Assembly: GCA_947252975.1 (NCBI GenBank)
Contig: CAMXWX010000001.1
Location: 1 to 64,000, forward strand
Source: an uncultured Gardnerella sp.
Lineage (GTDB): Bacteria > Actinomycetota > Actinomycetes > Actinomycetales > Bifidobacteriaceae
Length of the DNA stretch: 64,000 bases
Direction: 5' to 3'
The notes beneath the pieces were generated by a model. That model was given only the letters and a program-made list of their open reading frames with translations, was not told where the DNA came from and did no database searches. Shown in pieces: positions 58,570 to 64,000 of this stretch. Within the stretch, counting starts at the first letter, position 1. Every line of letters begins with the position of its first letter. Both the position numbers and the translations under genes were made by a program.

Positions 58570-59334
58570 ATGGTTACTCCGAAAGACTTAAGACGCATGC
58601 TCGCCAGAGCCTCGGATAATCATACCCAAAACACTCCAAGCATTCGAGTCACTCCTCTTGATGTTGCTAGAATGAAAAGCAAAATTCATCCACAACAGGC
58701 CGAAGAAGAGGAGTCGATTTTTGTTGATATTTCGGGCTTTTCAGGCAGCTACACTGTTGAAAACATTCATGTTAATATAACGGAATCCAGGCAGCAAATA
58801 TCTTCTATTAATGCCCCTTCTCCTGCATTAATGCCTCAAAGAAGAGTTAATGACGGCCCTAAAACTTTTGCTTCTCTAGACGCACAGGATTTGCCTATTG
58901 TTCGAGAATATTCCGCTGGAGGATTAGTTTTTGACTCTCTTGGGCGTGTCGCGGTTATAGCACGGCATTCGCGAAGTGGACACATGGAATGGTGCTTGCC
59001 AAAAGGCCATATTGAAAAAGGCGAAACACCGCAACAAACAGCAGTTAGAGAGATTCGCGAAGAAACGGGTATTCTTGGCGAAGTTGTTGATTCAATTGCA
59101 ACTATCGACTACTGGTTTACTGGAACAAGCCAGCGTGTGCATAAACTTGTTCACCACTTTGCGCTTAAGTATGTTAGCGGCGAATTATCTGTTCTTGGAG
59201 ACCCAGATCACGAAGCAGAAGACGCGATTTGGGTTGATTTTAAGAACCTTAACGACATTTTAAGCTACCCAAACGAACGAAAAATAGCATGGATGTATGC
59301 TAAAAAGGCGAATAGGCGGCAAAACCGTGATTAA
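58570..59334 (+). CDS. Nudix hydrolase (MutT4-like)
   Basis: 254 residues from ATG 58570, chosen for AAGGTGGAG 3-8 nt upstream. About 120 N-terminal residues without known domain, then REYSAGGLVFDSLGRVAVIARHSRSG and the Nudix box GHIEKGETPQQTAVREIREETG. The position between pcnA (divergent) and the DUF6049-murJ genes matches mycobacterial mutT4 (Rv3908). Hydrolyses a nucleoside-diphosphate derivative; exact substrate unknown. Confidence 0.9.
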   Translation: MVTPKDLRRMLARASDNHTQNTPSIRVTPLDVARMKSKIHPQQAEEEESIFVDISGFSGSYTVENIHVNITESRQQISSINAPSPALMPQRRVNDGPKTFASLDAQDLPIVREYSAGGLVFDSLGRVAVIARHSRSGHMEWCLPKGHIEKGETPQQTAVREIREETGILGEVVDSIATIDYWFTGTSQRVHKLVHHFALKYVSGELSVLGDPDHEAEDAIWVDFKNLNDILSYPNERKIAWMYAKKANRRQNRD

Positions 59335-61654
59335 CGTTACTAATGTGATTAATGTGATTGATTTTTCAAAAAACCAGTTGCGTAAGTCGCAAAAAAACGC
59401 GTTTTTAAGACTTTGCGTAACCACAGTTCTAATGGCACTCTTGCTTGCGACTTTCCCATTCTTCTTCGCACCAAAAGTCGCATATGCTAATCAGTCTTCC
59501 CTAAGCTCCTACTCTTTGTATAACACAAAATCCAAAGGAATTTCGCTAAAAATAGTAAAGTCAACTTCGATTCTTACAGATAAAAGCGGATACCACATTA
59601 GTCTTCTGCTTAAAAATAACAGTTCTAAAGATTTTCCAGAAGGCAAAATTCAAGTCACTTTTAACCCTTGGTACACTTTTATGTCTAGAACCGACTTGCA
59701 AAAATGGAGCCAAGCCGAGTCTAGGATTCCAACACCTCAACTAATAGGCGAAGTTAGTGTTCCAGCGCTTGCAAGCGGAAAATCTTATAGTGCGCAAATC
59801 GACGTTGATGCAAACAGTCAAAATCTTTCAAACATTATTTATTGGGGTCCAAAACCTGTTTCTATAACGTATTCTTCTTTAGATTTTAAGCATTATTATT
59901 CTGTTAAATCGTTTGTAACTCGAGCAAATATTGGCATTAAAAACGTTCAGACTCCGCCAATTAATGTGACTTTACTAATGCCAATAATCGCAAAATATTC
60001 CGATTGGCGTTTTAACATTAGCAAGCACAATATTTCTCCTTCTATTAACGCCATTAGTGAATCGCAAGAAAATTTAACAAATCCTACAACAGGCTCCACA
60101 ACAGGCTCCACAACAAGTTCTGCAACTAACAGAAAAATCAGACTTAGTAAAAACAGTATTAAGCGCATTACTTCTTTGATAAATCTTGTTCAAAAGCATC
60201 CAAAGTTGCAAACAATAGCAGACCCAAACACTCTTAAATTTAGTGAACCAACATTTACACCTTCCGTATTTATGCAAAATAACGGTTTTAACATAAGCAG
60301 GTATGCGGAATCTGAAAATCATGTTTCTTATAAACTAGCCGGAATTGGTTTAGATTCTTGGAGTAAAAAATCATCTGTATTAGAAAATTCAACAACAAAG
60401 CCGCTAAATCTTGATTCCTACGCTTTTCAAACAGGCGAAAAATGGACTCTACGCGCACTAGAACAGGCTGCCGCAAACGGATACAAAACAGTAGTGGCAA
60501 CTAGCGGATTCGACCCTCTAGCAAACCGTTTTGCCATAAAAAATGGTGTTTACGAGGTTCAAACATCTTCGGGAAGCGTAAAAGTGCTTTCTTGCCAAGA
60601 AACGCTTAACGAATTAATAAATGGACATTTTACGAGCGTTCAATCGGCAGCAGAAACCACTAGCGCAGGACTTCTAAACAGACTTGCAGCACAAAGCGCC
60701 TTCTACCAGATGGAACAGCCTTATATGCCTAGGCATTTGCTACTAACGTTTAGCCCAGATTCTTCTATACCTTTAATCGAATCAGTTGTAAGCATTCTAG
60801 AAAAATCGCCTTGGATTAGTCTTCTAGATATAAATTCTTTAACACACTCAAAAGCGATTACTAAAGAGCACCTTGGATATAGCCCAGTTCCTAAGGCGAG
60901 TGCAATCGAAGGAAAATCATTAATCGCAAGCAAATCTAAGATTAGCCAACTAGCTTCCGATAGAATGCTAGTAAACCAATTTATAAACAGCATTCTTGAT
61001 CAAAATGAGCTTAATAACCATAAAACATGCGAGTCAGATGCTCAGTCTCTTGCAAAACAAAACGCAAAGTTAAAAATTAATCAAAACAGCAAAATCTGGA
61101 GCGAAAATCTTATTAAACTTTTTGACGCAATGGCTCAAAGAGAGCTAGATAATACGTTAAATAGCGCTAGCCAATCAAACAGTAGCGCTAGCGAATCGCA
61201 GACACAAACCAAAAATGGCACTCACGATTTGGCTAAAATGCTCATTTCTGGAATCAATATTATTCCTCCAAAAGACGTTACTCTTGTAAGCGAAACAGCA
61301 ACCATGCCGATTACAATCAGCAACACAAACCCATACCCGATTAGCGTATATTTAACTGCATATACCAATTCTATGGAAATAGTAACTAGAAGAAAAACAC
61401 CAGTTAAAATCGCAGCAAATAGCGAATCCCAGGTGATTTTGCCACTTAGATCTACAACATCTAGCAAAGTTAAAGCCACTTTTGCTCTAGAAGATAGAAA
61501 CCACAACGTTTTTAGTAGCACTAAAGAGACGGCAATCACAAGCACGCTGCAAATCAGCGATAAAAGCGGTACGATTATTATAATATTTGCTTTTGCACTT
61601 GGAGCTTTTGGGCTTTTCAGGCAGTTTAATCGTAAAAAGGATCCAGACGAATGA
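59327..61654 (+). CDS. DUF6049 family secreted membrane protein
   Basis: About 775 residues. Signal peptide (FLRLCVTTVLMALLLATFPFF, cleavage near AYANQ), a large extracellular part with beta-rich N- and C-terminal sections, and a C-terminal membrane helix (IIIIFAFALGAFGLFRQF) with a basic end. Position equals mycobacterial Rv3909, between mutT4 and murJ. GTG at 59327 overlaps the Nudix stop and is the likely start; ATG at 59297 is in frame. It overlaps murJ by 4 bp. A Gly-Ser-Thr-Thr repeat is encoded by 12-bp units at 60086-60121. Function unknown. Confidence 0.85.
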   Translation: MINVTNVINVIDFSKNQLRKSQKNAFLRLCVTTVLMALLLATFPFFFAPKVAYANQSSLSSYSLYNTKSKGISLKIVKSTSILTDKSGYHISLLLKNNSSKDFPEGKIQVTFNPWYTFMSRTDLQKWSQAESRIPTPQLIGEVSVPALASGKSYSAQIDVDANSQNLSNIIYWGPKPVSITYSSLDFKHYYSVKSFVTRANIGIKNVQTPPINVTLLMPIIAKYSDWRFNISKHNISPSINAISESQENLTNPTTGSTTGSTTSSATNRKIRLSKNSIKRITSLINLVQKHPKLQTIADPNTLKFSEPTFTPSVFMQNNGFNISRYAESENHVSYKLAGIGLDSWSKKSSVLENSTTKPLNLDSYAFQTGEKWTLRALEQAAANGYKTVVATSGFDPLANRFAIKNGVYEVQTSSGSVKVLSCQETLNELINGHFTSVQSAAETTSAGLLNRLAAQSAFYQMEQPYMPRHLLLTFSPDSSIPLIESVVSILEKSPWISLLDINSLTHSKAITKEHLGYSPVPKASAIEGKSLIASKSKISQLASDRMLVNQFINSILDQNELNNHKTCESDAQSLAKQNAKLKINQNSKIWSENLIKLFDAMAQRELDNTLNSASQSNSSASESQTQTKNGTHDLAKMLISGINIIPPKDVTLVSETATMPITISNTNPYPISVYLTAYTNSMEIVTRRKTPVKIAANSESQVILPLRSTTSSKVKATFALEDRNHNVFSSTKETAITSTLQISDKSGTIIIIFAFALGAFGLFRQFNRKKDPDE
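60086..60121 (+). repeat. 12-bp in-frame repeat in the DUF6049 gene
   Basis: ACAACAGGCTCC twice exactly, then ACAACAAGTTCT; encodes a Thr/Gly/Ser linker. Confidence 0.8.
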
Positions 61655-63450
61655 ATTCAGTAGGCCGCAACTCGATTATAATGGCAAGCGGCACGGCTGC
61701 TTCCAGAATAACTGGCCAGATTAGAACAATTTTGCTCGCCGCAGCTCTTGGCACAACTGGTTTAGCAGCAAATGCTTACCAGGCTGGGTCTATGATTCCT
61801 CAGCTTATTTATACGCTTGTTTCTGGCGGAATTTTCAACGCTGTTCTTGTTCCACAAATCGTTAAGACTCTAGAAAAACAAGATGCAAAAAATAGGCTAA
61901 ATAAGCTAATAACATTTGCTATTATCCTGCTTTTAGGCGTAACCGCTTTAATGGCGATTGCCACACCTGTTTTAACATGGCTTTACGTTGGGTCCAACCC
62001 AGCAATGATTGCACTTACAAACGCTTTTACGCTGTGGTGTATGCCTCAAATATTCTTCTACGGACTTTATACAGTACTAGGCCAAGTTCTGGCTGCTAAA
62101 GGCAAGTTTGCAATGTACGCTTGGAGCTCTGTTGCTGCAAACATTGTTAGTTGCACGGGATTTGGCGTGTTTATTGCGATTTTTGGAAAGGCAAGTAGGC
62201 AGCCTGCACATTTTTGGAACAACACTACAATGCTTTTAACTGCAGGCTTTTGGACTTTAGGTGTTGCAGCTCAAGCACTTGTTTTGTTTATTCCTCTTAA
62301 AAAAATCGGATTAAAGTATAAGCCAAGTTTTGGCATTAGCGGCATTGGCTTGCGCTCTATGGGACCTGTTGCAGCTTGGAGCTTTGCAATAGTGGCTGTT
62401 AGTCAGCTTTCTACAATGGCTACAACTCACATAACAACAAGCGCACCTTCTATAGCCGAAGAAACCTTGGGATTAAGCCAATTTGATGTTGCAGGAAACG
62501 CCACTTTTCAAAACGCATACACAATGTTTATTCTGCCATATTCGCTTATAGCTGTATCGGTTGCAACCGCTGTTTTCCCCAAAATCTCCAAGTCGATTGC
62601 GCAACACGATTTATCTACAGTTCGCGCAGATTTAAGCTCTTGCATTAGAAGCGTTAGCATTTTAATGTGCTTCTTTAGCGTTGCTTTTATTGTTATTCCA
62701 ATGCCTATCTCTTTGGCTCTGCTTCCTTCAATTAGCATAAAAGAGGCGTACTTAATGGCCGATCCTCTTATGATGCTTTCGATTGGCTTGCCACTATCTA
62801 GCGCCTATTTGATTATTCAACGCACATTCTACGCTTTTGAAGACGGAAAGCATCCATTTATGTTTTGCGCAGCGCAACTTTGCGTAGAACTTGTTATTGT
62901 GTTTTCTTGCATAAAGTTCCTTCCGCCAAACTACTGGGTTAGCGCTTTAGCAGCAGCTGCATCATTTAGCTACATTCTTACTTTCCCTGCTCTTGTTAAA
63001 ATGATTAGGTCTCGTTTTAACAATAATTTAGACGATAAGCAGCTTATTGTTACTCACATAAAGGTGATTGCGGCTTCTATTGTTTCTATTGTTGTTGGAA
63101 TTTTGACTAGAGAATTTATTTACAAATGGATTTCTTTAGATTCACCAAACCTTCGTGGTGTTAATCGATGGTTGCTTGCGATTTTTGTTTGCGCAATTAT
63201 AACTATTATTCTTGTAATCGTTTACGTATCTACTCTTTTGCTTTTAAGAACAAGCGAATTGGCGATCATTATTAATCCAATTCTTAAAAAAATCGGCGTA
63301 AAATGGTCGTTCTTGCTAAATCTTGAGCGCGCAAATGCTGTTAAAAGTAATGCCAAAAACAGCAGCGAAAGCAGTAGCTACAATGGCAACAAAAATAATT
63401 CGTCTCGTGTTGTTCGTTCAAAAATAGGCAAAAACAGTGCAGATGTGTAA
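61651..63450 (+). CDS. murJ: Lipid II flippase MurJ
   Basis: MOP-superfamily flippase moving lipid II across the membrane. NSIIMASGTAASRITGQIRTILLAAALG is the conserved start, QLIYTLVSGGIFNAVLVPQIV and YALYTVLGQVLAAKGKF-like FYGLYTVLGQVLAAKGKF follow; 14 helices plus a hydrophilic Ser/Asn/Lys C-terminal tail (from about residue 560). ATG overlaps the DUF6049 stop (ATGA). Coupled to the kinase-like gene downstream, as in mycobacteria where MurJ carries a pseudokinase domain. Confidence 0.93.
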   Translation: MNSVGRNSIIMASGTAASRITGQIRTILLAAALGTTGLAANAYQAGSMIPQLIYTLVSGGIFNAVLVPQIVKTLEKQDAKNRLNKLITFAIILLLGVTALMAIATPVLTWLYVGSNPAMIALTNAFTLWCMPQIFFYGLYTVLGQVLAAKGKFAMYAWSSVAANIVSCTGFGVFIAIFGKASRQPAHFWNNTTMLLTAGFWTLGVAAQALVLFIPLKKIGLKYKPSFGISGIGLRSMGPVAAWSFAIVAVSQLSTMATTHITTSAPSIAEETLGLSQFDVAGNATFQNAYTMFILPYSLIAVSVATAVFPKISKSIAQHDLSTVRADLSSCIRSVSILMCFFSVAFIVIPMPISLALLPSISIKEAYLMADPLMMLSIGLPLSSAYLIIQRTFYAFEDGKHPFMFCAAQLCVELVIVFSCIKFLPPNYWVSALAAAASFSYILTFPALVKMIRSRFNNNLDDKQLIVTHIKVIAASIVSIVVGILTREFIYKWISLDSPNLRGVNRWLLAIFVCAIITIILVIVYVSTLLLLRTSELAIIINPILKKIGVKWSFLLNLERANAVKSNAKNSSESSSYNGNKNNSSRVVRSKIGKNSADV

Positions 63451-63631
63451 TAAATCGTCACAATACAAGTTGATAATCATAAATCAACACAGTGAGCAAT
63501 AATTAAATCAAAATAATTAAACAACAATAATTGCAAAAATAAGGAGCGTTTACTAAATTCTTCAATTACAATAATTGATGGGATTTATTATTTACGCATA
63601 TTCATTACTCATGTAGGAAGCCGGGGAGTAG

Positions 63632-64000
63632 ATGAAACCTCAGTTGGGAGATATTATACTTAATCGCTACGCTCTAATATCACCTTTGCGAGAAGAAGCA
63701 GGCATTCAAGTATGGAAAGCTAGCGACCGCATACTTGCTAGAGATTGCCAGCTCTTTATTGTGCGCGACCGTAGATTCCTTCCCGAAGTAAACACAATAT
63801 CTTCTACTCTTGCACTATCTAGAATCCGCAAATTTACGCCAGTTCTAAAAATTCACAACATAGATGATGTTGCAATTATTATAACTGAGTTGGATTCTGG
63901 AATAACTGTAGACGACTACATAAAATCACATAGCTCTACACTTAGCTACGAAGCTATACGCTCTATTGTTGCCGAAGCAGCAAACGCACTTAGTAAACTT
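63632..64000 (+). CDS. Protein-kinase-like protein, MurJ-associated (3' end cut off)
   Basis: The frame from ATG 63632 (GGGGAG at 63623-63628) stays open to the window end, 123 codons. It begins MKPQLGDIILNRYALISPL and has VWKASDRILARDCQLFIV, then LDSGITVDDYI and a helical stretch. This looks like the N-lobe of a Hanks-type kinase without a clear glycine loop, similar to the pseudokinase part of mycobacterial MviN that binds FhaA when phosphorylated. In this genome it is a separate gene 181 bp after murJ. Judgement on activity needs the missing C-lobe. Confidence 0.7.
   Translation, partial: MKPQLGDIILNRYALISPLREEAGIQVWKASDRILARDCQLFIVRDRRFLPEVNTISSTLALSRIRKFTPVLKIHNIDDVAIIITELDSGITVDDYIKSHSSTLSYEAIRSIVAEAANALSKL

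Overview
The window looks like chromosomal DNA of a low-GC member of the Bifidobacteriaceae, most likely Gardnerella. This is inferred from protein types and gene order, not from a search. Actinobacterial signatures are an arginine/aspartate-rich N-terminal extension on Rho, a DUF2469 protein, NucS instead of MutSL, a MurT/GatD pair, the Ssd-like/TadA/TadB/TadC locus, a 6C RNA, a DUF4032 protein and the order pcnA - Nudix - DUF6049 - murJ - kinase-like gene that normally lies just before the trxB/parAB/rpmH/dnaA region. The AT-rich composition and protein tracts rich in Asn, Gln and Ser fit Gardnerella better than Bifidobacterium sensu stricto.

Layout. 1-13 kb: housekeeping genes (gatB end, acetyltransferase, DUF2469, FAD oxidoreductase, rho, Lrp-type regulator, chorismate mutase, fba, purA), then two crcB/fluC fluoride-channel genes and a ClC antiporter. 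13-18 kb: a compact Tad/Flp pilus locus (CpaE/Ssd-like protein, TadA ATPase, TadB, TadC, Flp-like pilin, two TadE-like pseudopilins), all on the plus strand. 18-25 kb: dnaX-recR, an aspartokinase split into separate catalytic and ACT genes, asd and a DUF5701 gene. 25-34 kb: ABC exporter with FtsX-like permease, amino-acid permease, nucS, a DUF4143 AAA ATPase (minus), a Nudix + histidine-phosphatase fusion and an unknown protein. 34-38 kb is the most accessory-looking part: a GC-rich structured RNA candidate before upp, then a two-gene AT-rich island (secreted amidase-like protein plus small membrane protein) bracketed by two 52-bp near-identical copies of the upp terminator, then hicAB. 38-49 kb is mostly minus strand: gatD, murT, dnaB, a MATE transporter, a cluster of DnaA-box-like sequences, an ammonium-transporter-family gene, ftsY, mycoredoxin-like gene (+), tRNA-Lys, fucU and DUF4032. 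49-64 kb: msmK-type sugar ABC ATPase, a membrane Ser/Thr kinase, a DsbA-like protein, tRNA-Thr, 6C RNA, an Rpf-like cell-wall hydrolase, ksgA, a LytR_C protein, pcnA, Nudix, DUF6049, murJ and the start of a kinase-like gene.

Themes. Envelope building and remodelling recur (MurT/GatD, MurJ, Rpf-like hydrolase, LytR_C, Tad pilus). Several genes carry in-frame short tandem repeats (9- or 12-bp units) and several promoters carry tandem repeats, which suggests strain-variable loci. Many genes have a -10-like hexamer 5-7 nt before the start codon, suggesting leaderless mRNAs. No insertion sequence, prophage or CRISPR array was seen.
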